In this document: positions 1 through 8,135 of the stretch, one piece after another
Numbering within the stretch: the stretch's first letter is position 1
How the letters are laid out: each line of letters opens with the position of its first letter
From: an uncultured Ruminococcus sp.
GTDB taxonomy: Bacteria > Bacillota > Clostridia > Oscillospirales > CAG-272
Reading direction: 5' to 3'
Assembly: GCA_902791785.1 (NCBI GenBank)
Contig: CADAXH010000011.1
Coordinates: 1 to 17,239, forward strand
DNA length: 17,239 nt
Made by a program: the position numbers and the translations under genes
The notes under the pieces: model-generated
Told to the model about the DNA's origin: nothing
What the model saw: the letters and a program-made list of their open reading frames with translations, nothing else
The model's database searches: none

Positions 1-95
1 CCATACAAATTGTTCAGCATAGAATATAGATATGGCAGTCCCTTGCCACCTATTTGACCAACTTTGCCCAATACTATTGACCATGAATTCGTCAT
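1..95 (-). CDS. Partial unidentified gene, N-terminal 31 codons
   Basis: A reading frame begins with ATG at 95-93 and stays open to the left edge of the window. An AGAGG ribosome binding site lies about 7 bases upstream, which supports this start. The visible peptide begins MTNSWSIVLGKVGQIGG and continues through a Leu/Tyr-rich stretch; no motif I recognise is present and no signal peptide is evident. It starts 30 bases after the stop of the GH32 gene on the same strand, so the two are probably co-transcribed. A role in handling the same sugar is an inference from position only. Too little is visible to name a family. Confidence 0.6.
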   Translation of the reverse strand, partial: MTNSWSIVLGKVGQIGGKGLPYLYSMLNNLY

Positions 96-125
96 GTTTT
101 TTCCTCTGTCACTTTCCGCACAAAA

Positions 126-1526
126 CTATATTTTTTCCCAAATATTATTAACCTTGTATATTTCGATTTCCTTGGAATGAACGGTTCCATTCGTTTTAAG
201 GTACATTTTTCTTGACTGTTCAGAAGGCTGGATTCTTTCAACAAAATAATGAATTCCACCGGATATGAATATCTCAACATTTGAACGGTCAACAAGAATT
301 CTGAATGAGATTTCTCCGCATTTCAAAGCTTCTTTTGAAACCGTGAAGACACGTGGATTGAATTTTACTTTCAGTTCGTCTGATCCGTTTTTGCATTCGG
401 TCCTGTCAAAAGTGAATGCCATGGTTTCCGGAGAGAATATCAGGCGATTATCGTCGCCTTCCCCAACTCTTATGCCAAGTTCAAATTCCGATGACTTTTC
501 GGCATCAATTGTCATGATCATTTCGAATATATCGGCAGACACAGCCTCCAGAGGATTGTTTGATGAGTATTCTCTTCTGCCTTCTGAAAACAGCAACTCT
601 CCTCTAAGCACATCAACTTCCCTGACAGGGTTCTGAAGCAATCTGTAAGAATCTCCGATTTTTAAAAGACGCATTTCCACAGGCAAGGACAAACACCCTG
701 TCCAGGGACCATCCGGACTGGCTTTGGCATACCACCACCTGTTCAGCCAGCTCATCATTATAATCCTGCCTTCGGGTTCATTTGCAAATGTTATTCCTGC
801 ATATGTGTCTGGTCCTTCATTGAATATCATGCGCTCGCTTTCAGGAGTGAATTCCTTTCCGTTGAATGAACCAACAATGTATTCCCTGCCTCCCAGAGAC
901 AGTACCCATCTTTCTTCCGAAGTGTTTTCAACCTTCATTCGGATAAGGCTTGGACATTCTGTTGTTATGCCGTTTTTGTCATCACTGCACAACACCCAGT
1001 GTCTGAGATCTGAAGACTCATAGATCCTCACGAGTCCGCCCGCAACAACCATCTTCCATTTTGCATCTTCCGGATACCAAAAAATGTGAGGGTCTCTGAA
1101 TTCAGTTACTCCCTCGGGACACCTGATTACCGGTTCTGTTTCTGAAAACTTTGTAAAGTGAAATCCGTCCTCACTGTACGCAATACCGATGTCCTGAGTA
1201 TCGGTAGAGTAGGCAATGATTATTCCCTTTTCTTTGAACAGGCCCGATCTGTTGTCGATGTCAACTGCTGCAGTTCCGCTCCACATTTTTCCGACAGCAT
1301 CCGGAAAAAGAACGCATGGCTGTTCTGTCCAGTGGACAAGATCCTCTGAAGTTGCGTGACCCCAGTGAAGATCTCCGTTGTTCTCACTGCTTCCAGGCAC
1401 TGTCTGATAGTAAATATGATAAACTCCATCAAAATACACAAGACCATTTGGGTCGTTGATCCAACTGCATTTCGTTGAATAATGGAATCTCGGTCTCAAT
1501 TCTTCAGTGTAAAAAGCGTGTTGCAT
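126..1526 (-). CDS. GH32 glycoside hydrolase (sucrose/fructan beta-fructosidase)
   Basis: The 466-residue protein belongs to glycoside hydrolase family 32, which releases fructose from sucrose, sucrose-6-phosphate or fructo-oligosaccharides. The three family motifs are present in order: WINDPNG at residues 22-28 with nucleophile Asp25, RDP at 144-146 with the transition-state Asp145, and an EC motif at 190-191 with acid/base Glu190. A beta-sandwich-like C-terminal part (about 320-466) follows the five-bladed propeller, giving normal length for the family. No signal peptide is present, so it should act in the cytoplasm on imported sugar. The ATG at 1526 has a good AAGGAG site 8 bases upstream. 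Whether the substrate is sucrose, its phosphate or a fructan cannot be decided; no PTS gene is visible. It is divergent from the gene at 1751. Confidence 0.95.
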   Translation of the reverse strand: MQHAFYTEELRPRFHYSTKCSWINDPNGLVYFDGVYHIYYQTVPGSSENNGDLHWGHATSEDLVHWTEQPCVLFPDAVGKMWSGTAAVDIDNRSGLFKEKGIIIAYSTDTQDIGIAYSEDGFHFTKFSETEPVIRCPEGVTEFRDPHIFWYPEDAKWKMVVAGGLVRIYESSDLRHWVLCSDDKNGITTECPSLIRMKVENTSEERWVLSLGGREYIVGSFNGKEFTPESERMIFNEGPDTYAGITFANEPEGRIIMMSWLNRWWYAKASPDGPWTGCLSLPVEMRLLKIGDSYRLLQNPVREVDVLRGELLFSEGRREYSSNNPLEAVSADIFEMIMTIDAEKSSEFELGIRVGEGDDNRLIFSPETMAFTFDRTECKNGSDELKVKFNPRVFTVSKEALKCGEISFRILVDRSNVEIFISGGIHYFVERIQPSEQSRKMYLKTNGTVHSKEIEIYKVNNIWEKI

Positions 1527-1596
1527 TCAATTGTCTCCTTGTTGCACATGGGGCATTGCATTATTGTTCTTCTGTTCTCTATTGGTTTCTGCTTTC

Positions 1597-1605
1597 ATTT
1601 TACCA
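1597..1605 (-). promoter_or_regulatory. Extended -10 promoter element for the GH32 gene
   Basis: On the minus strand this reads TGGTAAAAT, a TGn extended -10 with a five-of-six TATAAT match. There is no good -35 hexamer 17 bases further upstream. Transcription would start near 1590, giving a leader of about 65 bases before the ATG at 1526. Confidence 0.5.
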
Positions 1606-1701
1606 CAAATGTTTCTTCGAAAAAATAGTCCCGATTTGTTTTAACAAGGAAAAGAAATAATGAGTATTTCAACATTCAATGTGGAACAAATCTTGCGCAT
1701 T

Positions 1702-1710
1702 TGGTATAAT
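1702..1710 (+). promoter_or_regulatory. Extended -10 promoter for the 1751 gene
   Basis: The sequence reads TGGTATAAT, a perfect TATAAT with a TGn extension. The -35 region (about 1682-1687) is weak. A perfect odd-length inverted repeat, ACATT-C-AATGT at 1672-1682, abuts the -35 region and could be an operator; that role is inference. The transcript would start near 1717, about 34 bases before the ATG. Confidence 0.65.
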
Positions 1711-1750
1711 GGGGACATCAATCAATTACAAAAAAAACGCAGGAGAGAAA

Positions 1751-3484
1751 ATGAATTTCAAAGAAATATATTTTGACGACATTGAGAGAACAGACAGCGC
1801 ACTGGATAATTATACAGACAGCTTTGTGGTAAAAGATCCAAACAGTTCCATATACGGAAAAGGAGCTCATTTTGATATGATGTATGACACATCTCCAGAG
1901 CTGTGGAGCATCCGTCTGTGTCTGTCCGGTTACTGCTGTAAAGACAGCAGATATTACAAAAATCCAAACCTTTTGAAAGAAGTATCTGAGAGAATCAAGG
2001 TCTGCAGAACAAAACTGAATGAAGACGGAACAAACACCATGTTCCAGTCAAATTTCAGGACAGGGGATCAGTTTGCCCTTGAAGGAACAGCATATTTTCT
2101 TCTGATTATGTTCAAAACCCTGTCAGACGACGCTTATGAAAACCAGGTGTTCGATGAACTTTGCTGTCTTGTGGAAGACATGGCCAGAGGATGTCTTAAC
2201 GGAGGATTCCATACACCGAATCACCGCTGGGTTGAATCAAGCGGTCTGCTTCTTACATATTATGTGCTTTCAAAGACAAAGAGAACCAGATACACCGAAG
2301 CAATGCTTGAAAAAGCAAAAAAATATCTGGCAGAAGGTGTTGACTGCGATGAATACGGCGAATGGTCGGAAAGATCTGCTGGCATGTACAATATCCACTG
2401 CGACAATGCATTCCTGAACATATATTATGTTTTACAGGATAGAGAGTACCTTGACTGCGTTAGCAGGAATCTTGAACTGATGACTCATTATATTGAAGAC
2501 GATCTTTCCGTTTTCACTCAGAACTCAAGAAGAAAAGACAAAGGTGAACTCGGTACAGTTCAGACTTTCAGCAAAGCAAGACACTTTTACGCAGATTTGT
2601 ATATAGAACCCTGCAGCGTGGTTGGCTTTTTAAACAAAGACAACAGAATGGCGAGTCTGGCATACAAAATTTACAAGGATTCAAGAAAACAAGGAAGGGC
2701 TGCTTCTATACCGATTTACTTTTTTATCATGTACCCCGAGATGATAGACTGGGAATTTGAATACATAAAGAATCCTCTTCCGAAGACTTTCGAACATTAT
2801 TTGCCGAATTCGAATATAGTAAGAAAAAAGACCGATCTTGCAACATACACTTTCCTTGCAAAGAACCCGGCATTTTTCCATATTGAGTCATCCGGCATAA
2901 ACATGAGAATGAGACTGTGCTCTTCATTTTTTGCAATTGCTCAGTTTGTTCCTCAGGAAATGGAAAAAACCAAAAACGGATACAGAATGACAATGACCGC
3001 CCATGCTGAATATAAACTTCCGCTGGATAACCCCGATGGAATTACAACCAAAAACTACTGGTCCATCGACTATTCAAAAAGAAAATCCATTCAGGAAATT
3101 GATTACAGGATGAGCGTCGAAGCAGTGTTCGTCGATGACGGTGTCGATCTCACTTTTTCTTTGAGCGGATGTGACAAAGTACCAACAAAGGTTGAAATGT
3201 TCCTCGACGAAGGACTGAGATGCGAAATCGGAAATGCGGTAATGATTACAAAAGCAGGCGCCAATGCTTTTTCAAGAGGTGACACTGCAAGACTGGAAAG
3301 TGAAAATGGAACTGTGATGGAAATTTCCGGACTGTTTTGCAAACATCTTTATACATCGGACATGAGAGGATCACTGAATCCCATTGACGGAGCCTTTGTG
3401 CTTTATGCAACAGATTTTTCTCCATTTGAAAAGACCATCCGCATTAGAGTGTTCAAACCAAATGAAAGAAAAGTGTTTTTCTGA
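1751..3484 (+). CDS. Uncharacterised protein, probable alpha/alpha-toroid carbohydrate-active enzyme
   Basis: The 577-residue protein has no signal peptide. I chose the ATG at 1751 because AGGAGAG lies 3-9 bases upstream; the frame is open further upstream to 1679, but that stretch contains the promoter. The first 350 residues look all-helical, with conserved-looking patches: GGFHTPNHRW at 151-160, YGEWSERSAGMYN at 202-214 and a CDNAFLNIYYVL helix near 217-228. The rest (about 390-577) looks beta-rich, with alternating hydrophobic residues. This helical-toroid plus beta-sandwich plan is shared by heparinase II/III-like lyases and several glycosidase families such as GH154. The NHRW and E-R-S patches are the likeliest active-site residues, which is inference. 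The family is not securely recognised, so lyase versus hydrolase is open. Its neighbours are GH32 (divergent) and GH127 (convergent). Confidence 0.8.
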   Translation: MNFKEIYFDDIERTDSALDNYTDSFVVKDPNSSIYGKGAHFDMMYDTSPELWSIRLCLSGYCCKDSRYYKNPNLLKEVSERIKVCRTKLNEDGTNTMFQSNFRTGDQFALEGTAYFLLIMFKTLSDDAYENQVFDELCCLVEDMARGCLNGGFHTPNHRWVESSGLLLTYYVLSKTKRTRYTEAMLEKAKKYLAEGVDCDEYGEWSERSAGMYNIHCDNAFLNIYYVLQDREYLDCVSRNLELMTHYIEDDLSVFTQNSRRKDKGELGTVQTFSKARHFYADLYIEPCSVVGFLNKDNRMASLAYKIYKDSRKQGRAASIPIYFFIMYPEMIDWEFEYIKNPLPKTFEHYLPNSNIVRKKTDLATYTFLAKNPAFFHIESSGINMRMRLCSSFFAIAQFVPQEMEKTKNGYRMTMTAHAEYKLPLDNPDGITTKNYWSIDYSKRKSIQEIDYRMSVEAVFVDDGVDLTFSLSGCDKVPTKVEMFLDEGLRCEIGNAVMITKAGANAFSRGDTARLESENGTVMEISGLFCKHLYTSDMRGSLNPIDGAFVLYATDFSPFEKTIRIRVFKPNERKVFF

Positions 3485-3499
3485 TAATTGAATCCTTTT

Positions 3500-3534
3500 A
3501 AAAAAGCCCTCTGCGTCTGCATTGGGCTTTTGTA
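3500..3534. terminator. Bidirectional rho-independent terminator
   Basis: AAAAGCCC at 3502-3509 pairs with GGGCTTTT at 3524-3531 around a 14-base loop. The plus-strand 3' side runs into a T-rich stretch, and the minus-strand reading ends in six T residues. It sits between the convergent genes ending at 3484 (plus) and 3569 (minus) and can serve both. Confidence 0.8.
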
Positions 3535-3568
3535 TTGTTTACTAATATTGCTGAATTCGCGTCAGCCA

Positions 3569-5395
3569 TCAGTTTTTCACATTGAACCACACAAGCATCT
3601 CTTCTTCTCCTCTGTTGGCAAATGCGTAGTACGGAATAAATGTTACATCGGTTTTTTCATCTTTGGACTGTTTTTTCACATAAAGTGAAATGTCGTCGCT
3701 CATTTTTCTGACATACCCTTTACATTTAAGTTTCGGAAGCAGCATTGTGCAGTCTTTTTCAATATGAACTTTTGTTTTTGTGTCAACAAGTATGTCTCTC
3801 AGAGGCTTGGGATTGTCGCACCCCTCCATGCAATAAACCACAGGCCCCCTCATCAGTGCATATTTTCTGCAATTGAGTATAACTTTCCGGTTTGCTTCAA
3901 TAAAGCTGATTGGCATGCCGAAATCAACTGACAGAACTTCTCCGTCCCTGACATTGTAGTATGCGTATCCTTTTTGGGTTTCGAATGCTTTTTCACACCA
4001 CCAGGGCACTCTCACTGCAACGGTGCAGTCGCCTCCCTCGACAAGAATGTTCACTTTTCCGCTGTTCGGATAATTCGTTTTCTGGGATACCTTAATTTCT
4101 TTTCCGCTCAGACAGATTCTTGCTGTGCTCTGCATGTACTGATGGATGAATACAGTTTCGCCCTCAACGGAATACAAGTAATTGGCTATCGAAGGTATGA
4201 ACCTTGAGATGTTAGGAGGACAGCAAGAGCATGAAAACACTTCGCTTCTCTTCTTCGGAGGGAAATGGATGGATCTGTAGTTGTTATTGTTTTTGTCGTC
4301 GCGACTGCTGAGGTACGGAATGATTTCAAGAGGGTTTTCGTAGAAAAACGATCTTCCGTCCAGAGACGTGGATGACAGAAATCCATTGTAGATAACTCTC
4401 TCAATCACGTCTGCGTATTTCGAATCGGGATTGAGAAGCATCATTCTGTGTGCAAACAGTACAAGACCTATTGATGCGCATGTTTCCGTATATGAGACAA
4501 GATTCGGAAGATCATAAGGCACTGTGAACGCCTCTCCGCATGAAGATGAGCCTATTCCTCCGGTTATGTACATCTTTTTCGTGACGACGTCGTCAAACAG
4601 ACGAATGCATGTCTCTTTCAGTTTTTCGTCTCCGTTCAGACGGGCAACGTCCGCCATGCCTGAATACAGATACATTGCCCTAACTGCATGTCCGACAGCC
4701 TCATCCTGTTCCAGAACAGGCAGATGCGACTGGTTGCATACACCATCATATTTTTCTTCCCTTACATCGTTCTGCGTTCCTCTTTCGTAAATGAAATACT
4801 CCGCAAGTTTCAGGTATTTTTCATCATTTGTGACTCTGTAAAGTTTCACGAGTGCCAGTTCAATCTCTTCATGGCCAGGGGTCGTGAACCCGCAATTCTT
4901 TTGTACATAGAATCTTGTATATATATAGTCTGCGTATTTTATCATGAGATCAAGGAACTTTCTCTTGCTTGTCGCCTCATAATATGCAACTGCAGCCTCT
5001 ATGAGATGGCCCGCGCAATAGAGTTCGTGCGTGTGCCTTAACTGAAATCTTATCTCGGGTTCAACGACGGTGTAATATATGTTGAAATAACCGTCCTCGC
5101 CCTGGTTCTTCTCTATCTGATCAATGATTTCATCTATGTATTTTTCCAGTTTTCTGTCTCTTTTCTTTGCTGTGATATACGCAGCTCCCTCGATCCATTT
5201 TGCAACGTCAGAATCCCAGAAATAGTGAGGTTTGTTCTCTTTTCCCTCTGTCCAGTCGCACTTGAAAGCGTCAATTCTGCCCGTATCTTTGAATCTGGAA
5301 TAGACGGCATAAATTGTACTCTGTCTTGCCATGTCCTGTTTCTTTTTCCAGAATCCTGACTGAATATCCACATCAAGATAATTTACGTGTCTCAT
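3569..5395 (-). CDS. GH127 beta-L-arabinofuranosidase (DUF1680 family)
   Basis: The 608-residue protein matches the GH127/DUF1680 family, which removes beta-L-arabinofuranose from plant arabino-oligosaccharides or hydroxyproline-linked arabinans using a zinc-bound cysteine nucleophile. The signature residues are visible: Glu288 in SCGEAF (the acid/base position), Glu304 and Cys306 in YTETC, and the Cys391-Cys392 pair in CCPPN. The 16-residue spacing from Glu288 to Glu304 equals that between the corresponding glutamates described for the Bifidobacterium enzyme HypBA1. An (alpha/alpha)6 barrel is followed by beta-rich C-terminal domains. No signal peptide is seen. I start it at the ATG at 5395, with GGAGAG upstream; an in-frame TTG at 5407 lies in the ribosome binding site itself and is rejected. 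A related family such as GH146 is possible, so the linkage specificity is less sure than the fold. Confidence 0.93.
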   Translation of the reverse strand: MRHVNYLDVDIQSGFWKKKQDMARQSTIYAVYSRFKDTGRIDAFKCDWTEGKENKPHYFWDSDVAKWIEGAAYITAKKRDRKLEKYIDEIIDQIEKNQGEDGYFNIYYTVVEPEIRFQLRHTHELYCAGHLIEAAVAYYEATSKRKFLDLMIKYADYIYTRFYVQKNCGFTTPGHEEIELALVKLYRVTNDEKYLKLAEYFIYERGTQNDVREEKYDGVCNQSHLPVLEQDEAVGHAVRAMYLYSGMADVARLNGDEKLKETCIRLFDDVVTKKMYITGGIGSSSCGEAFTVPYDLPNLVSYTETCASIGLVLFAHRMMLLNPDSKYADVIERVIYNGFLSSTSLDGRSFFYENPLEIIPYLSSRDDKNNNNYRSIHFPPKKRSEVFSCSCCPPNISRFIPSIANYLYSVEGETVFIHQYMQSTARICLSGKEIKVSQKTNYPNSGKVNILVEGGDCTVAVRVPWWCEKAFETQKGYAYYNVRDGEVLSVDFGMPISFIEANRKVILNCRKYALMRGPVVYCMEGCDNPKPLRDILVDTKTKVHIEKDCTMLLPKLKCKGYVRKMSDDISLYVKKQSKDEKTDVTFIPYYAFANRGEEEMLVWFNVKN

Positions 5396-5429
5396 ACATC
5401 TCTCCAAAAAGATAAGTTATCTGCGAAAA

Positions 5430-5458
5430 ATTATATATTACTGCGCGAAAATTGGCAA
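5430..5458 (-). promoter_or_regulatory. Promoter of the GH127 gene
   Basis: On the minus strand a TTGCCA -35 (5458-5453) and a perfect TATAAT -10 (5435-5430) are separated by exactly 17 bases. Transcription would begin near 5423, right at a perfect 11-bp odd palindrome, GATAA-G-TTATC (5411-5421), which is a possible operator. The promoter lies just after the terminator of the ABC transporter operon, so GH127 is an independent transcription unit. Confidence 0.8.
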
Positions 5459-5462
5459 CACG

Positions 5463-5499
5463 AAAAAGAAAGACCCGGACTGAAAAAATCCGAATCTTT
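5463..5499 (-). terminator. Terminator of the amino acid ABC transporter operon
   Basis: On the minus strand an 11-bp stem (5499-5489 with 5479-5469, including two G-U pairs) closes a 9-base loop and is followed by CTTTTTC. It begins 7 bases beyond the stop of the ATPase gene and ends that operon before the GH127 promoter. Confidence 0.8.
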
Positions 5500-5505
5500 C
5501 GAATA

Positions 5506-6252
5506 TTACTGACTTTCCTGCTCTTTGAGCATTCTTGACAGAAATTCACGTGTTCTGTCATTCTTTGGATTTGTAAAAATATCCTGCGGGTTGCCCTCTT
5601 CAGCGACGACTCCCTTGTCCATGAAGACGACTTTTGAAGATACGTCTCTCGCAAATACCATTTCGTGTGTCACAACAATCATTGTGAGTCCGCTGTCCGC
5701 GAGCTTTTTCATTACTTCAAGCACGCCTCCGACCATTTCCGGATCGAGAGCGGATGTAGGTTCGTCAAACAGAATTACATCCGGGTTCATTGAAAGCGCT
5801 CTGGCGATTGCAACTCTCTGCTTCTGCCCGCCCGACAGCTGTGCCGGTTTTGCGTTGATGTATTCAATCATTCCAACTTTTGCCAGATAGTCTTTGGCAA
5901 TTTCCTCAGCTTCCTGTTTTGACCTTTTCAGCACAAGCATCTGCGGCTTGACGCAATTCTTCAGGACATTGAGATTATTGAACAGGTTAAATGACTGGAA
6001 AACCATACAGACTTTGCTTCTGTATTTGTACAAATCGAGGTTGCTGATGTCCTCCCCGCGGTACTGAATTGTGCCGCCGTCATATTCTTCAAGTTTGTTG
6101 ATGCATCTGAGCAATGTGCTTTTTCCGCTTCCGGATGATCCTATTATTGATACCACATCACCCTGATTGACTTCCAAATCTATTCCCTTGAGGACCTGAT
6201 TGTCACCAAATGCTTTGGTCAGTCCTGAAATCTTAAAGATATTCTCGCTCAT
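5506..6252 (-). CDS. Polar amino acid ABC transporter, ATP-binding protein
   Basis: The 248-residue cytoplasmic ATPase energises amino acid import. It shows Walker [10 protein letters not shown] (residues 38-46), the Q-loop Gln86, the ABC signature LSGGQ (139-143), Walker B VILFDEP (159-165) and the switch His196 in VVTHEM. Length and sequence style match the GlnQ/HisP/ArtP group. Its ATG overlaps the stop codon of the upstream permease gene (ATGA), indicating translational coupling. The operon is headed by a lysine riboswitch, so the likely cargo is lysine; the ATPase itself carries no substrate information. It is the last gene of the operon and is followed by a clear terminator. Confidence 0.96.
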   Translation of the reverse strand: MSENIFKISGLTKAFGDNQVLKGIDLEVNQGDVVSIIGSSGSGKSTLLRCINKLEEYDGGTIQYRGEDISNLDLYKYRSKVCMVFQSFNLFNNLNVLKNCVKPQMLVLKRSKQEAEEIAKDYLAKVGMIEYINAKPAQLSGGQKQRVAIARALSMNPDVILFDEPTSALDPEMVGGVLEVMKKLADSGLTMIVVTHEMVFARDVSSKVVFMDKGVVAEEGNPQDIFTNPKNDRTREFLSRMLKEQESQ

Positions 6253-7007
6253 CTAGCTTTGTCCTCCGTCAAGTGAATGGTTGATTTGAAATCACTCTGA
6301 GAACCGAAGATGGTATAGTTTTTCTTTCCTTCCATCTTCTTTTCCAGTAGTTTCAGAATTCTTGTTGTGACAAAGGTGAGTATGAAATAGATTACGGCTG
6401 CAATAACAAATGATTCGAAGAACTTGTAATATGTTCCGGCTGCACTCTTTGCCTGGAAATACAGTTCCGAAACTCCAATTACATTCAATACCGAAGTATC
6501 CTTGATGTTGACAACGAATTCGTTTCCGACACTTGGCATAATATTTCTTATTGCCTGAGGCAGGACAACATGAACCATTGTCTGCCAGTGAGTCATTCCA
6601 AGCGACATCGCACCTTCTGTCTGACCCACATCCACACTGATTATTCCGCCGCGGATTATTTCGGCCATGTATGCACCGGTATTAATCGATACTATAATCA
6701 GTGCAGCAACTGTAAGATCCATTCTGCCTCTTACTATACCGTAGTATATGACTGCAGCCTGAATCATCATAGGTGTTCCTCTGAACACTTCAATATATGC
6801 CACAAGCACAAACTTGACTATCTTCATAAAGAAGTTGGCAACTTTGTTTTTGCCTTCAGGAACAGTCCTTATTATGGCAACAAGCAGTCCTATTCCGAAA
6901 CCTGCCACCGTTCCTATTATGGCAATCAGCATCGTATTTCCGATTCCCTTGAGGAAGAGCGGATAATACTCAGATATTATTTTCCAGATCCAATCAAAAA
7001 AGTTCAT
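6249..7007 (-). CDS. Polar amino acid ABC transporter permease (HisM/GlnP type)
   Basis: The 252-residue membrane protein has about five hydrophobic segments and the family motif region near its middle ([20 protein letters not shown]), followed by the Gly-Met-Thr and LPQAIRN segments that form the EAA coupling loop to the ATPase. Only one permease gene is present, so the channel is probably a homodimer. I prefer the ATG at 7007; a TTG four codons earlier (7019) is also open. Neither has a visible Shine-Dalgarno sequence: the 27-base gap after the binding-protein stop is almost all A and T, so initiation may rely on coupling to the upstream gene. The stop overlaps the ATPase start. Confidence 0.93.
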   Translation of the reverse strand: MNFFDWIWKIISEYYPLFLKGIGNTMLIAIIGTVAGFGIGLLVAIIRTVPEGKNKVANFFMKIVKFVLVAYIEVFRGTPMMIQAAVIYYGIVRGRMDLTVAALIIVSINTGAYMAEIIRGGIISVDVGQTEGAMSLGMTHWQTMVHVVLPQAIRNIMPSVGNEFVVNIKDTSVLNVIGVSELYFQAKSAAGTYYKFFESFVIAAVIYFILTFVTTRILKLLEKKMEGKKNYTIFGSQSDFKSTIHLTEDKAR

Positions 7008-7034
7008 AAAAATATGCAATAAATATTAAGTAAA

Positions 7035-7886
7035 TCAGTCCTCGGAAACCGGCTGGTTCTGAACTGCTTCATTCATGTACTGGTTTCTTGTCTGCTCAGA
7101 AACATTGGCCAGTGTCTGGTTGATAAGAGTTGTCAGGTCGCTTCCCTTTCTTACTCCTACTGCAACAGATACTTCATCGTCACTTACTGAAAAACCGTTT
7201 CCGTCATCAAATTCAACGAAAGTAAGATCGCTGTTTGCAGCCTGCGCTGAAACTGCGCCCGGACGTTCTGAAACGTATGCATCGATTGTGCCTGCCTGAA
7301 GAGCGATAATCATTGTCGGGAAATCATTCATCGGATCGAGTTTGTTGACTCCCTGAATCTGGCTGATTACGTCATAGTGGAATGTTCCGAGCTGGCCTGT
7401 CACTTTTGCACCTGCAAAATCACTCAGACTTGTAGCTCCTTCATAAGCACTGCCTTTTTTAACCACGAGAACAAGTTCACTTGAATAGTAGTTGTTTGTG
7501 AAGTCAATTGACAGTTTTCTGTCTTCAGTTGCACTCATACCTGCGATGATGCAGTCAATAACTCCGGAATTGAGAGCGTCAATAAGACCTTCCCATTCGA
7601 GTTTGACTATCTCAAGCTTAACGCCGAGGGATTCTGCAACTATTGATGCCATCTTTACGTCATATCCTGCCGCATATCCGCCTGAAGCAAGGGCAACGGC
7701 GCCTTCTGAGTTATTAGCCTGTGTCCAGTTGAATGGTGCATAGTTGCACTCCATTCCAACCTTCAAGACTCCTGCCTTTTTGATCTTGTTAAGATCACTC
7801 TTGTCATTTGAACCGCATGATGCTGAAATAAGGCACAATGCACTTATCATAAGTGCTGCCAGAACCAAACTTAAAATTTTTCTCAT
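7035..7886 (-). CDS. Amino acid-binding lipoprotein of ABC transporter (family 3), probably lysine
   Basis: The 283-residue protein is a bacterial extracellular solute-binding protein of family 3 (SBP_bac_3). It begins with a lipoprotein signal: MRK, a hydrophobic stretch, and a lipobox ending ISASC with the lipidated Cys at residue 24, so it should be anchored on the outer face of the membrane. The mature N-terminus (ikkaGVLKVGMECNYAPFNW) and the ALNSGVIDCIIAGMSATEDR segment are typical of the family, the latter near the ligand-contacting Arg. The ATG has an AGGAG site 8 bases upstream. It is the first gene of a three-gene operon whose leader is a lysine riboswitch; lysine, or a related basic amino acid, is therefore the inferred ligand. 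Confidence 0.94.
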   Translation of the reverse strand: MRKILSLVLAALMISALCLISASCGSNDKSDLNKIKKAGVLKVGMECNYAPFNWTQANNSEGAVALASGGYAAGYDVKMASIVAESLGVKLEIVKLEWEGLIDALNSGVIDCIIAGMSATEDRKLSIDFTNNYYSSELVLVVKKGSAYEGATSLSDFAGAKVTGQLGTFHYDVISQIQGVNKLDPMNDFPTMIIALQAGTIDAYVSERPGAVSAQAANSDLTFVEFDDGNGFSVSDDEVSVAVGVRKGSDLTTLINQTLANVSEQTRNQYMNEAVQNQPVSED

Positions 7887-7918
7887 ATTCTTTCTCCTGA
7901 AAAGTATTTTTTTGCACG

Positions 7919-7953
7919 AAAAAAGCGGTCAATTGAAATGCTAATTGACCGCT
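7919..7953 (-). terminator. Riboswitch-controlled intrinsic terminator (attenuator)
   Basis: On the minus strand a perfect 11-bp stem (AGCGGTCAATT at 7953-7943 with AATTGACCGCT at 7934-7924) with an 8-base loop is followed by six T residues. It lies 17 bases after the 3' strand of riboswitch helix P1 and 32 bases before the binding-protein ATG. Lysine binding should favour this terminator and shut off transporter expression. Confidence 0.92.
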
Positions 7954-7970
7954 ATTTAAACATAACGAAC

Positions 7971-8126
7971 GATAGCACTCCACAAAAACTTGTGACAGTC
8001 AATGATGTATTTCATCATTGCCCAACATAACCGTTTTGACATTCGGTTACATTTCGGCAAAATACCCTTTCACAAATCCCTTTGTCAAGCTTCGAATTTG
8101 CTACTGATGTATTCTGCGCCTCTATC
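7971..8126 (-). promoter_or_regulatory. Lysine riboswitch (L-box) aptamer
   Basis: Read on the minus strand, all five helices of the lysine aptamer can be drawn. P1 pairs GATAG (8126-8122) with CTATC (7975-7971). P2 base pairs GGCgcAGAATAC (8120-8109) with GTATTTTGCC (8066-8057). P3 pairs TAACCG with CGGTTA (8049-8044 / 8033-8028). P4 pairs CAATGATG with CATCATTG (8020-8013 / 8007-8000). P5 pairs CACAA with TTGTG (7994-7990 / 7985-7981). The loops of P2 (TTGACA, 8088-8083) and P3 (TGTCAA, 8041-8036) are complementary, giving the known kissing interaction. Conserved core pieces AGAGGCGC, GTGAAAGGG, GCCGAA and GACTGTCAC also match the L-box consensus. An attenuator follows, so this is a transcriptional OFF switch for the amino acid transporter. 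Confidence 0.95.
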
Positions 8127-8135
8127 AGTATTCTA

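Noticed and set aside
1586..1602. Catabolite-repression (cre) site near the GH32 promoter
   Set aside because: TGAAAGCAGAAACCA resembles cre but has wrong spacing and lacks the central CG, so it is not supported.
265..1660. Plus-strand open frames opposite the GH32 gene
   Set aside because: They are antisense shadows of a gene with all three family motifs and show no ribosome binding sites or recognisable domains.
1679..1750. Upstream ATG at 1679 for the 1751 gene
   Set aside because: The stretch contains the TGGTATAAT promoter, and an AGGAGAG site directly precedes the ATG at 1751.
5396..5407. TTG start at 5407 for the GH127 gene
   Set aside because: The TTG is part of the GGAGAG ribosome binding site of the ATG at 5395, which is the better start.
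6570..7022. 150-codon plus-strand frame opposite the permease gene
   Set aside because: Its His/Tyr/Cys/Ser-rich composition is what results from reading the reverse of a hydrophobic membrane protein; it has no family features.
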